Shown one piece after another: positions 7,536 to 14,203 of a DNA stretch of 14,204 bases (positions are counted from its first letter, which is position 1; each line of letters begins with the position of its first letter). The DNA lies in the NCBI GenBank assembly GCA_002306945.1, contig DBTH01000042.1:1999-16202 (forward strand), read 5' to 3'. This DNA comes from Methylacidiphilaceae bacterium UBA1321 (GTDB taxonomy: Bacteria; Verrucomicrobiota; Verrucomicrobiia; Methylacidiphilales; UBA1321). A program made the translations under genes and the position numbers. Under the pieces are notes generated by a model that saw only the letters and a program-made list of their open reading frames with translations, was not told the DNA's origin and made no database searches.

Positions 7536-7916
7536 TCACGGTGTGTTGCTGGTTTCCTCGGCTTCGGCGGAGTCCATACCGGTGATCCAGACGACATCGG
7601 CGCGGGCTTTGGCGGAATAGAAAGTCGAGGTGTAGAGATCGTCTTGCTGGGCTTGCGCGTAGGTGGGGCCGTTGGTATGAGCGAGCGGGAATGCCGTCAT
7701 CAGGCCAACCGCCAGAAGCACCGTGGCGACGGCGCCGAAGGTCACCAGGTAACCGCTCCAGGGGGACGCTTGCGTCTCTTGAGATTCGGCTTGGGGCGAC
7801 GGCTCAAAGAGCGCGTTGCGGAGACGGTACCAAGAGCGCCATTGGCGTTGTCCGGCGCGGTTCAATTCCGCGTCCTGCACCGACTTCAATAAATCCCGGA
7901 TGTCTTGAGTTTCCAT
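7536..7916 (-). CDS. Single-pass membrane protein in the anti-sigma position
   Basis: A 126-residue protein with an acidic-to-basic cytoplasmic part (residues 1-53, containing QRQWRSWYRLRNALF) and one membrane helix (about 55-77). The outer tail is about 48 residues and includes ARADVVWITGMDSAEAEE. It starts two bases after the sigma-factor stop (TGA-CC-ATG), so translation is probably coupled. Position and topology fit a membrane anti-sigma factor. It has no cysteine and lacks the HxxxCxxC zinc-binding anti-sigma motif, so that role is inferred from context only. Upstream in-frame ATGs (to 8000) would lie inside the sigma gene and are rejected. Confidence 0.75.
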   Translation of the reverse strand: METQDIRDLLKSVQDAELNRAGQRQWRSWYRLRNALFEPSPQAESQETQASPWSGYLVTFGAVATVLLAVGLMTAFPLAHTNGPTYAQAQQDDLYTSTFYSAKARADVVWITGMDSAEAEETSNTP

Positions 7917-7918
7917 GG

Positions 7919-8491
7919 TCAGACCTTGGTTCTTTGTAATTTTTTCCGCAGCCGCTCGCAAGCGTAATGCAGCCGCGAATTGACCGTGCCGGATTTGCAA
8001 CCGAGCAGCTTTGCCGTTTCCTCCAGGCTCAACTCGTCGACCAGACGAAGTTGAACCACGGCACGGTGCTCGGGACTGAGGTCGGCCATCGCCTCGGCGA
8101 TGTGACGGGCGAGATCGCTGCGTTCCAGGCCGCTGCTGCTGGCCGCGGCGACGGCGACTTCGGGCAGGACGGGAGTTTCCTCCCGGTCTTCCGCCACGGG
8201 GGACAGGAATGACAACCAGCGGGAGAGACGGCCTTGCTTGCGCACGGCATCGAGGGCCTGGTTGACCGCGATGCGGTAGAGCCAGGTGCCGATTTGCGAT
8301 TGCCCGCCAAAGCGGTCGATTTCGCGGTAGGCCTTGATAAAGGTCTGCTGCAAAACGTCATCGCTCAGAGACGGGTTATTCACGATCCGGTTCACGGTAC
8401 TCCACAGTTTCGGGAAATGGTCCCGGTGCAACTGCGCCCATGCGGCCTCATCTCCGGCTCGTAGTAGTTTCAGGCAGTCATCATCCGACAT
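7919..8491 (-). CDS. RNA polymerase sigma factor, ECF type (sigma-70 family)
   Basis: A 190-residue alternative sigma factor. Region 2 runs from about residue 20 to 90, with the core-binding and -10 recognition stretch SDDVLQQTFIKAYREIDRF and GTWLYRIAVNQALDAVRKQ. A variable Pro/Ala/Ser linker follows. Region 4 (about 130-185) holds LSPEHRAVVQLRLVDELS, the helix-turn-helix LSLEETAKLLGCKSGTVNSR, and a basic end. There is no extra C-terminal domain. The start at 8491 (MSDDDCLKLL) is where family likeness begins; an open frame continues to 9010 but reads the low-complexity antisense of the divergent gene. It heads a three-gene operon with a membrane protein and a secreted protein, the usual layout for envelope-responsive sigma factors. 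Confidence 0.92.
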   Translation of the reverse strand: MSDDDCLKLLRAGDEAAWAQLHRDHFPKLWSTVNRIVNNPSLSDDVLQQTFIKAYREIDRFGGQSQIGTWLYRIAVNQALDAVRKQGRLSRWLSFLSPVAEDREETPVLPEVAVAAASSSGLERSDLARHIAEAMADLSPEHRAVVQLRLVDELSLEETAKLLGCKSGTVNSRLHYACERLRKKLQRTKV

Positions 8492-8593
8492 TCCCGGACA
8501 ACTTAGACGCTGGCAGCGGCGAGGGAATTCAAATTTTATTTCCACTTTTTTGGCATTGGACGATTCCGGCCCTGAGGAGTATCCTTTGACCTT

Positions 8594-9109
8594 ATGAAAT
8601 CCATCTCCTGGATACTCATTGGCACGACTTTTTTCCTCGGTGCAACGCTTGTGCTCCGGGCCGAAAGTGAGACCAATAACTCCCCTGCGCCTGCCGCTAC
8701 CCCTTCCCCTGCAAGCGATAGCAGCGCCGCCACGACTTCCGCTTCCACCCCTACTCCAGTCGATAACGCAACAGACGCCGCCGCCGTGGCCAGCAGTTCC
8801 GTTTCGGCAACCGTCACCGCGACCAACACCCCCGCAGCCACCGCTACAACCACTTCGGCCACACCCAACACGACGGTCACCAAAACCGTTTCCGGCACAG
8901 TGACCACCACGGCGACAGCCACCAGCACCAATGCCCCGGTCAATCTCACCGACGATCAGAAAGAGAAAATCCGCCGCATGATGAAGCAGCAGAAACTCAC
9001 CGAGGCACAACGAACCCGCGCCGCCGAGTTGCTGGACAAAACTCCCGTTCTCGAAGAGAAGAAGAACCCCGGCCTGACCGAAACCCAGTCCATCCCGAAG
9101 CGGTTCTGA
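8594..9109 (+). CDS. Secreted low-complexity Thr/Ala/Ser/Pro-rich protein
   Basis: A 171-residue protein. The N-terminus is a signal peptide (about residues 1-23, ending near RAES). Residues about 26-115 are almost wholly Ala, Thr, Ser and Pro, with a little Val and Asn. This is typical of extended or glycosylated surface linkers. The last 55 residues are a charged helical module (LTDDQKEKIRRMMKQQK, then LTEAQRTRAAELLDKTP). It has no cysteine in the mature part and no known domain that I recognise. It is transcribed divergently from the sigma-factor operon across about 100 bp, so it is a candidate target of that sigma factor. GAGGAG at 8574-8579 lies 14 bp from the ATG, a long spacing for a ribosome site. 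The antisense frames here are compositional artefacts. Confidence 0.75.
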   Translation: MKSISWILIGTTFFLGATLVLRAESETNNSPAPAATPSPASDSSAATTSASTPTPVDNATDAAAVASSSVSATVTATNTPAATATTTSATPNTTVTKTVSGTVTTTATATSTNAPVNLTDDQKEKIRRMMKQQKLTEAQRTRAAELLDKTPVLEEKKNPGLTETQSIPKRF

Positions 9110-9168
9110 AAAAGGCGCAAACCTTTTTTGGACTCGCGGAAGCGGGCCATGCGGTGCATCAATAAGGC

Positions 9169-9804
9169 ATGAAACTTGCCGAACGGGTCGAGTCCGTCTG
9201 CCGGACTCTCGCCAAGACCTATCCCGATGCCCACTGCGAATTGAATTTCACCAACCCGCTCGAATTGCTGGTGGCCACCATGCTCTCGGCCCAATGCACC
9301 GACGTGCAGGTCAACATCGTCACCGTCGAATTATTCAGGAAATACCGCGAGGCTGCCGATTACGCCAAAGCCGCGCCGGGCCAGCTTGAGGAAGACATCA
9401 AGCGCATCGGCCTTTTCCGCAACAAGGCCAAAAACATCCGCGCCGCCTGCGCGATCATCGAGCAGAAACACGGCGGCAAGGTTCCCAATACGATGGAAGC
9501 TCTCCACGATTTGCCCGGCGTGGGCCGCAAGACCGCCAACGTCGTCCTCGGCAACGCCTATGGAATCAGAGCCGGAATCGTCGTCGATACCCATGTCGGC
9601 CGGCTCTCGCAACGGCTCGGCCTGACGAAGGAGGAAAATCCGGTGAAGATCGAGGCGGCGTTGACGAAAATCGTGCCGCAATCGAACTGGACGATGTTCT
9701 CGCACTGGCTGATTTTTCACGGCCGCCGCCGTTGCAAGGCCCGTAATCCCGATTGTGCCGGATGTGAGCTCGCCACGATCTGTCCGTCGCGGGGAGCAAC
9801 GTAA
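9169..9804 (+). CDS. nth: Endonuclease III, base-excision DNA glycosylase/AP lyase
   Basis: A 211-residue HhH-GPD enzyme that removes oxidised pyrimidines and cleaves the DNA backbone at abasic sites in base-excision repair. The helix-hairpin-helix LPGVGRKTANVV carries the catalytic Lys121. The catalytic Asp140 lies in VVDTHV. The C-terminal 4Fe-4S loop has the exact C-x6-C-x2-C-x5-C spacing (Cys189, 196, 199, 205). Gln42 sits in the conserved SAQCTD segment. Length matches the Escherichia coli enzyme, apart from a one-residue insertion between Lys and Asp. The upstream context ends AAGGC directly before the ATG, so the Shine-Dalgarno spacing is too short to be standard. It appears to be a single-gene unit between unrelated neighbours. 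Confidence 0.97.
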   Translation: MKLAERVESVCRTLAKTYPDAHCELNFTNPLELLVATMLSAQCTDVQVNIVTVELFRKYREAADYAKAAPGQLEEDIKRIGLFRNKAKNIRAACAIIEQKHGGKVPNTMEALHDLPGVGRKTANVVLGNAYGIRAGIVVDTHVGRLSQRLGLTKEENPVKIEAALTKIVPQSNWTMFSHWLIFHGRRRCKARNPDCAGCELATICPSRGAT

Positions 9805-9896
9805 CGCTGGACATGACTATTGGTTCACAGTTTAGCGTTGTTTCCGTCATGGCCGTGACAACACGAAAACAAACCTTAACTGAAAGAATTCAATAG

Positions 9897-10082
9897 ATGA
9901 AAAAGACTGTAACGGTAGATGAATGGGTCGCCCTGTTCCGGGAAACCGGACTCGACGACGCGCAGATGAAACGATGGCATCGGGCGTTCGAGAAACACCA
10001 TCCCGATGCGCACGAAACCTTCCTCGGCTGGTTGGGATTGCCGTCGGAACGCATCGCGCGTATTCGTGAGGAATCCCGGTAA
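9897..10082 (+). CDS. Small protein homologous to the C-terminal domain of the adjacent MerR regulator
   Basis: A 61-residue protein. Residues 5-61 align without gaps to residues 118-174 of the MerR-type protein encoded 55 bp downstream, with 24 of 57 identities by eye. These include WV, GxxD, MxRWH, FEK, P, H, FLxxLG and IAxIRxES. It is thus a free-standing copy of that regulator's putative effector domain, with no DNA-binding part. The conserved Trp, His and Glu could form a ligand or protein-contact surface. It could pair with the regulator, compete for its ligand, or be an ancestral enzyme-like partner. Same strand and short gap suggest an operon. A GAAAG motif lies 11 bp before the ATG. 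I do not know a named family. Confidence 0.75.
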   Translation: MKKTVTVDEWVALFRETGLDDAQMKRWHRAFEKHHPDAHETFLGWLGLPSERIARIREESR

Positions 10083-10137
10083 TTCAAGCCGTCCTGCGCG
10101 GCAGTCTGATGAGGGCTGTCGCGCCGGGCAAGCGACG

Positions 10138-10689
10138 ATGAAACATGAAACGATTTCCATCCTGGCGAGGCGCTTTGGATTGTCGCGTAGCGCCCTCCTT
10201 TACTACGACCGGATCGGCCTTCTGCAACCGACCGGACGCACGGCGGCGGGCTATCGCGTTTACGGTGCCAAGGACGTCGAGCGGCTCCGGCGCATCTGCC
10301 GGTTTCGTGAGGCGGGCCTGACGCTGGACGATATTGCGCTGGCGTTGCAGGCGCGGGGAAAACCTTCCGTGCGAACGTTGGAAAACCGGATGGAGCAGTT
10401 GAGCGGCGAAATCTCTGCGCTCAAATCCAAGCAACGGTTGTTGGCGTCTCTCTTGCGGCGAATCCGTTCGGGCCGGTGTCCGGCGACATTGAGCAAGGAA
10501 CTCTGGGTCTCGATGTTGCGTGCCGCGGGAATGAGCGACGGGGCCATGATGCGCTGGCACGGGGAATTCGAAAAACGCGCACCCGGCGAACATCAGCAAT
10601 TTCTCGAATCTCTTGGCATTGCGCCGAAGGAAATCGCCACGATCCGCCGCGAATCGGCAGAAAAGACAAAAGGCCGTGGTGGAAATTAA
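10138..10689 (+). CDS. MerR-family transcriptional regulator with WH-rich C-terminal domain
   Basis: A 183-residue regulator. The N-terminal winged helix (about residues 4-72) has the MerR pattern: ISILARRFGLSRSALLYYDR, then IGLLQP, GYRVYG and the second helix pair REAGLTLDDIALAL. A coiled-coil dimerisation helix follows (about 78-112), including RTLENRMEQLSGEISALK. The C-terminal domain (118-174) carries MMRWHGEFEK, EHQQFLESLGI and IATIRRES, matching the small protein encoded just upstream. Only one cysteine (Cys114) lies after the DNA-binding part, so a classic cysteine metal site of the MerR/CueR type is unlikely. The ATG at 10138 is chosen because family likeness begins at once; an ATG at 10006 adds 44 unrelated residues that overlap the small gene in another frame. 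The ligand is unknown. Confidence 0.88.
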   Translation: MKHETISILARRFGLSRSALLYYDRIGLLQPTGRTAAGYRVYGAKDVERLRRICRFREAGLTLDDIALALQARGKPSVRTLENRMEQLSGEISALKSKQRLLASLLRRIRSGRCPATLSKELWVSMLRAAGMSDGAMMRWHGEFEKRAPGEHQQFLESLGIAPKEIATIRRESAEKTKGRGGN

Positions 10690-10723
10690 CGAGGGATTAA
10701 AAAAAGGCTTATCAAGAACTCAG

Positions 10724-10778
10724 GAAATCATAAAAGGAGAGACACATTCTCTCCACTTTTCCTGATTTCAGGAAATCA
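10724..10778. terminator. Bidirectional terminator with three GAAATCA copies
   Basis: GGAGAGA (10736-10742) and TCTCTCC (10748-10754) form a 7-bp stem with a 5-nt loop. AAAA/TTTT (10732-10735, 10757-10760) and GAAATCA/TGATTTC (10724-10730, 10763-10769) extend it past small bulges. TGATTTC can instead pair with a second GAAATCA (10772-10778). A third copy overlaps the stop of the converging regulator gene (10783-10789). The A-tract before and T-tract after the core suit termination in both directions. Confidence 0.65.
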
Positions 10779-10786
10779 GTCCGAAA

Positions 10787-12223
10787 TCACGTCAACCAGG
10801 TCTCGGGGTGGGTCGTATCGAAACCGGCGGTGCGGTAATCGCGCAGCTTGTTGCGCAGCGTGCGCAGACTGATACCAATGCGCTTGGCGGCGTGGGTTCG
10901 GTTGTTGTGGGTCTGGATAAGAGCGGCGGCGATCAGGCGGCGTTCCATCTCGCTGACGGTCGGCAATTGGCCGTCGGTCTGGGCGATGAATGTGGAAGAG
11001 TCCGGCGTCAGAACGGGCGTGGGGTCGCCGTTGGAATTGAGATTGGGCAGGGCGAAATCGGGCACGTCCATGTAGAAATCGGGCGCTTGAGGCGTGGCCA
11101 TGATGACGGCGCGTTCGAGCGTGTTCTGCAACTCGCGCACGTTGCCGGGCCAGTGATAGCCATGGATCTTGTGCCAGGCGGCTTCGGTCAGGCCCTTGAC
11201 GTCGCGACCATGGCGGCGGGCGAAGTGGGCGATGAAGAAATTGGCCAGTTCGTCGACATCCTCGCCGCGCAGTCGCAGGGGCGGCAGGGTGATGGGGACG
11301 ACATTGAGGCGGTAGTAAAGATCCTCGCGGAAACGGCCCAGCCGGACTTCTTCGGTGAGGTCGCGATTGGTGCTGGCGATGATGCGCACGTCCACATGCA
11401 GCGTGTTATTGCCGCCGAGCCGCTCGAAGGAACGCTCTTGCAACACGCGCAGGAGTTTGGTTTGAAGTCCAAGCGGTATCTCGGCGATCTCGTCGAGCAG
11501 GAGAGTGCCGCCGTGGGCGGTTTCGAAACGGCCTTCGCGCCGCGTCTCAGCGCCGGTGAAGGCACCGCGTTCGTGGCCGAAGAATTCGCTTTCGAGGAGT
11601 TGTTCGGGAACGGCAGCGCAATTGATCTTGATGAAAGGGGACTGGAGCCGCTTGCTGTGCTGCCAGATGTAGCGGGCGAGAAGTTCCTTGCCGGTGCCGC
11701 TTTCGCCCTGGATGAGAACGGTGGCCTGGGTCTGGGCGACGCGGCGGGCGAGTTCGAGGATTTCCTTCATCACGGTGCTGCGGCCCCAGAGTTCGGGCGC
11801 GGAGGGCTGGACCATGTCGAACTGCTGGCGCAGGTAATCGTTTTCGCTGGAAAGCTGTTCGTAAGCTTGCAGGCGCTGGAGGGAAAATTCGAGTTGGGCC
11901 GGGGTGACCGGTTTGACGAGATAATCGAAGAGGCCGATGCGAATGGCTTCGACGGCGGTTTCGGCCGAGGCGTAGCCGGTCATCAGGATGGCCTGCATGC
12001 GGGGATAGTTCTGGCGCAGGCGGCGCAGGAGTTCGAGACCGTTGCCGTCAGGCAAGACCATGTCGCACAGGACGAGGTCGAAAGTCTCTTTTTTGGCGAT
12101 TTCTTCAGCCTGGGCAATGCTGCTCAGGCAAAGGATCTGGTAGCCTTCCTTCGACAGGGTCTGATTCAACGTGCGACGCATGACCGGTTCGTCGTCGATG
12201 AGTAGAATCTTTTGAATGCGCAT
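10787..12223 (-). CDS. Sigma-54-dependent NtrC-class response regulator
   Basis: A 478-residue activator of sigma-54 promoters. The receiver domain (about residues 3-120) has Asp10/Asp11, phospho-acceptor Asp54 (LCDMVLPDG), Thr82 and Lys104. The AAA+ central domain (about 145-380) has Walker A GESGTGKE (173-180), the sigma-54-contacting GAFTGA loop (220-225), Walker B LLLDE (Asp244/Glu245), and later RLRGEDV and WPGNVREL. A spacer of about 45 residues leads to a Fis-type helix-turn-helix (about 443-462, AAKRIGISLRTLRNKL). All parts needed for ATP-driven open-complex formation are present. No kinase gene is adjacent, so it is an orphan here. It converges on the MerR gene across a shared terminator and diverges from the MEMO gene. 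It belongs to the AtoC/ZraR/NtrC group; the exact orthologue cannot be named. Confidence 0.95.
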   Translation of the reverse strand: MRIQKILLIDDEPVMRRTLNQTLSKEGYQILCLSSIAQAEEIAKKETFDLVLCDMVLPDGNGLELLRRLRQNYPRMQAILMTGYASAETAVEAIRIGLFDYLVKPVTPAQLEFSLQRLQAYEQLSSENDYLRQQFDMVQPSAPELWGRSTVMKEILELARRVAQTQATVLIQGESGTGKELLARYIWQHSKRLQSPFIKINCAAVPEQLLESEFFGHERGAFTGAETRREGRFETAHGGTLLLDEIAEIPLGLQTKLLRVLQERSFERLGGNNTLHVDVRIIASTNRDLTEEVRLGRFREDLYYRLNVVPITLPPLRLRGEDVDELANFFIAHFARRHGRDVKGLTEAAWHKIHGYHWPGNVRELQNTLERAVIMATPQAPDFYMDVPDFALPNLNSNGDPTPVLTPDSSTFIAQTDGQLPTVSEMERRLIAAALIQTHNNRTHAAKRIGISLRTLRNKLRDYRTAGFDTTHPETWLT

Positions 12224-12380
12224 GAGTTCAGGGTTCGTTTAGGAGTCTCTCCGGTCGTGCGGTTAAGGAACTTCCGGAGCTTTCACCTATTCATCGGACG
12301 GGAGGCTGCAGATATTTACGCTTCAAAGATGACTTTTTCTTTAGAAAAATTTATTGGCTGACTGGAAAATAGAGGCCGGG

Positions 12381-12409
12381 TTTGTGAATTTCCCGCGAAT
12401 CGCTATAGT
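12381..12409 (+). promoter_or_regulatory. Candidate promoter abutting the MEMO start codon
   Basis: A TATAGT -10 element (12404-12409) lies six bases before the ATG at 12416, with a weak -35 (TTTGTG, 12381-12386) 17 bp upstream of it. Transcription would begin at or next to the ATG, implying a leaderless mRNA. The GAAGG at 12410-12414 is only one base from the ATG, too close for a normal ribosome site. Confidence 0.4.
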
Positions 12410-12415
12410 GAAGGC

Positions 12416-13348
12416 ATGCTGAAAGCCAATCTCGCCGGCATCTGTTATCCCGCCGAACGCCAAGAGGTTCTGCAATATGTGCGCAATTGGTTCGACCAGC
12501 CCCGCGCGGCACGTTGGGACGAAAAAACCACCGCTGACGGCGTTGCTTTTAAAGGATTGATCTGTCCGCATATCGATTTTCGTGTCAATACGGCGGTTTA
12601 CAGTCACGGTTTCGCGCCGTGGTTGAAAGCTCCCGCTGCCGACAAAGTGCTCATTCTCGGTGTCGGCCATCATGCGCGGCAGGAATGGTCGTTCGACGGA
12701 CGCGGCTACGAAACGCCACTGGGTGAAGTGGCCACCGACAAGGCAGGGCTGGAATTGCTGACGCGGAAATTGCCGAAACAACTTTGGGGCGACGGGCAGG
12801 CCCATGAGAAGGAGCATTCGATTGAGTTTCCGCTGGTGGCGTTGCAGGCGTTGCGCGAGCTGCGGGGGATCGACAAACCGTTCGAGTATATTCCCCTGCT
12901 CTGCGGCGGGTTGTTCCAATATCTCGCGATGGGAACGCTTCCGCCGAAGGACGCGCCCGTTTACCGGATAGCCGACGCCTTGCGCGAATGGTGGCAGGCG
13001 TGCGAAGCGGCCGGTCAGCGCGTCGAAATCGTCGTGAGCATCGACGGTTGCCACATCGGGCCGCGGTTCGATCACGACTACGCGGTCGACAAGGCGTGTC
13101 TGGCCGATGCACGGCAGTGGGAGGATTCGCTCTGGTCGCTGGTGGAGAAGGGCGATTTCGAGGGTTTTTTCAAGTTCCTCTTCATCGACCACAACGCGCG
13201 ATATTTCGACGGCGTCGGCGCGTTGGCCCTGGTCATGGCGCTCTTTGGCGAAAAAGCGGGAGTGCGCCGCACCGGTTACGCGCAATGGTTCGAGAAGTCC
13301 GACACCAGCGTGGTCACTTTCAGCAGCGGCGTCATTCAGGCAGCATGA
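12416..13348 (+). CDS. MEMO1 / AmmeMemoRadiSam system protein B family
   Basis: A 310-residue member of the MEMO family, whose fold is related to class III non-haem iron dioxygenases. The expected site residues are visible: His52 in CPHID, His85/His86 in GVGHH, the HEKEHSIEFPL segment (130-140), and Asp210 with His213 in DGCHIGPRF. They match the metal-binding pattern known for human MEMO1 (two early histidines plus an Asp/His pair). Differences from the commonest form are PHID where many members have PHAG, and GVGHH in place of GPSHH. In many prokaryotes the gene sits with AMMECR1 and radical-SAM genes; neither is in this window, so its partners may be elsewhere. The ATG lies directly after a promoter-like box. 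Function in bacteria is unknown. Confidence 0.9.
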   Translation: MLKANLAGICYPAERQEVLQYVRNWFDQPRAARWDEKTTADGVAFKGLICPHIDFRVNTAVYSHGFAPWLKAPAADKVLILGVGHHARQEWSFDGRGYETPLGEVATDKAGLELLTRKLPKQLWGDGQAHEKEHSIEFPLVALQALRELRGIDKPFEYIPLLCGGLFQYLAMGTLPPKDAPVYRIADALREWWQACEAAGQRVEIVVSIDGCHIGPRFDHDYAVDKACLADARQWEDSLWSLVEKGDFEGFFKFLFIDHNARYFDGVGALALVMALFGEKAGVRRTGYAQWFEKSDTSVVTFSSGVIQAA

Positions 13349-13381
13349 TGCTGCACCCAGTAATGCTGTGACGCCGGAACC

Positions 13382-13405
13382 ACCGAGCCCGAGGTCGGGC
13401 TCGGT
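13382..13405. terminator. Strong GC-rich hairpin between convergent genes
   Basis: ACCGAGCCCGA (13382-13392) and TCGGGCTCGGT (13395-13405) are perfect 11-bp arms around GG, giving a very stable stem. TTATT follows on the + strand, a weak U-tract. It sits between the MEMO gene and the converging NTF2-like gene, so it should end the MEMO transcript and perhaps the other as well. Confidence 0.7.
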
Positions 13406-13438
13406 TATTGGAAAGCGGAAACTGGATATTCCTTCCCG

Positions 13439-13804
13439 TTATGCCGGCCCGGAGTAGTGGGCGGAAGCGCGAATGGCTTTGGCGTTTGGCCCGAGCTCGA
13501 CGTGCTCAAGGGCGCGGCGGCCGTTGACGGACTTATAATAGATCGAGATTGTGTCGACGCCGACGAGGACGTCGATGAGTTCGAATTTGATGTCGGGGAA
13601 ATTCTTCAGGACGAGAGCCCAATATTCGAGCGTGTTCTTGCGGCCGCGCAGGGTACCGGTGACTTCGCCAGCCAGTTCCACGATGAACGGAGAGACCATC
13701 GTGAAGCCATCGGCGTAGTGCGACTGGATGCGTTCGAGGTCGTGGGAGTTCCAGGCGTCAACCCAGTCCTGGGCGAATTTTTTGGCGAATGAAGGTTCGA
13801 TCAT
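13439..13804 (-). CDS. NTF2/SnoaL-like domain protein
   Basis: A 121-residue small alpha+beta protein of the nuclear-transport-factor-2-like superfamily. Telling segments are the opening helix (AKKFAQDWVDAWNSHDLERI), the short helix and strand HYADGFTMVSPF, the GRKNTLEYWALVLKNFPDIKFE helix-strand pair, and the closing strands around ISIYYKS and ALEHVEL. This matches SnoaL-like/DUF4440-type proteins, which bind small hydrophobic ligands or act as isomerases; the substrate cannot be told. The ATG at 13804 has AGGAA six bases upstream (13811-13815) and begins where homology begins. An ATG at 13900 would add 32 residues of no likeness. The stop lies close to the MEMO terminator, and the cyclophilin gene upstream is on the same strand about 200 bp away. 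Confidence 0.85.
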   Translation of the reverse strand: MIEPSFAKKFAQDWVDAWNSHDLERIQSHYADGFTMVSPFIVELAGEVTGTLRGRKNTLEYWALVLKNFPDIKFELIDVLVGVDTISIYYKSVNGRRALEHVELGPNAKAIRASAHYSGPA

Positions 13805-14005
13805 AGTGTTTTCCTGAAAATTCTTGCCGGCCAATGAAAGACGCCGACCGGATTGCGAAACGCGACGTTTTTTAATGCCACAGTTGATTCCATAGATCAA
13901 GCGACACCTGCGAAAATTAACGGTTTTCCTGCTGATTATTCCATCCGCAGAATGATTACGGATAGCTGACGATCCGGTGTTTTTTTCGTCGAGCCGCGGT
14001 TGATT

Positions 14006-14203
14006 CTAATTCCGGGCGTTCGCGGCGGGGGCTGGAGTCGAAGAAGGAGCGCGGGGGACGAGGCGCACTTTCATTTCGATGCGCAGGATCGGATTGTCCT
14101 TGTCGTCGCGCGGCTGGGCCGAGATGCGGTCGGCCACCTGCATGCCGGAAACGACGTGGCCGAAGACGGTGTATTCGCCGTCGAGGAACGGGCAATCGGC
14201 GGT
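14006..14203 (-). CDS. Cyclophilin-type peptidyl-prolyl isomerase, C-terminal fragment
   Basis: The last 65 residues of a protein whose N-terminal part lies beyond the window edge. DCPFLDGEYTVFGHVVSGMQV and the following ADRI match the conserved C-terminal core of cyclophilin A/PpiB-type isomerases, where the usual form is LDGKYTVFGRVVEGMDVVD. The domain is followed by DNPILRIEMKVRLV and an Ala/Pro/Ser tail to a TAG stop at 14008-14006. The enzyme speeds cis-trans isomerisation of proline bonds. The catalytic Arg and the FHR motif lie outside, and so does any signal peptide, so location is not known. The frame has no internal start, which is why a simple ORF scan misses it. Confidence 0.85.
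   Translation of the reverse strand, partial: TADCPFLDGEYTVFGHVVSGMQVADRISAQPRDDKDNPILRIEMKVRLVPRAPSSTPAPAANARN

Noticed and set aside
8492..9010. N-terminal extension of the sigma factor
   Set aside because: The extension is Gly/Arg/Cys-rich antisense of the low-complexity secreted-protein gene; sigma homology starts at 8491.
9109..9129. AAAAAGG/CCTTTTT stem after the secreted low-complexity protein gene
   Set aside because: Only two GC pairs and a 6-nt loop; too weak to call a terminator, although the T-run is suggestive.
10808..12205. Long open frame on the plus strand (465 codons)
   Set aside because: It is antisense to the intact sigma-54 regulator and its Gly/Ala/Asp-rich product has no family likeness.
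12249..12279. CTCCGG/CCGGAG inverted repeat upstream of the sigma-54 regulator
   Set aside because: Six-base GC-rich arms 19 bp apart are expected by chance in this DNA; no sigma-54 promoter consensus was found beside it.
12341..13285. Minus-strand open frame of 314 codons
   Set aside because: It is antisense to the MEMO gene, whose metal-site motifs show that the plus strand is coding.
13959..13986. CGGAT/ATCCG hairpin followed by seven T
   Set aside because: It would terminate plus-strand transcription, but no plus-strand gene ends nearby and the stem is only 5 bp.
13956..14195. Arg/Pro-rich minus-strand open frame of 79 codons
   Set aside because: It is a shadow of the cyclophilin C-terminus, which reads clearly in another minus-strand frame.
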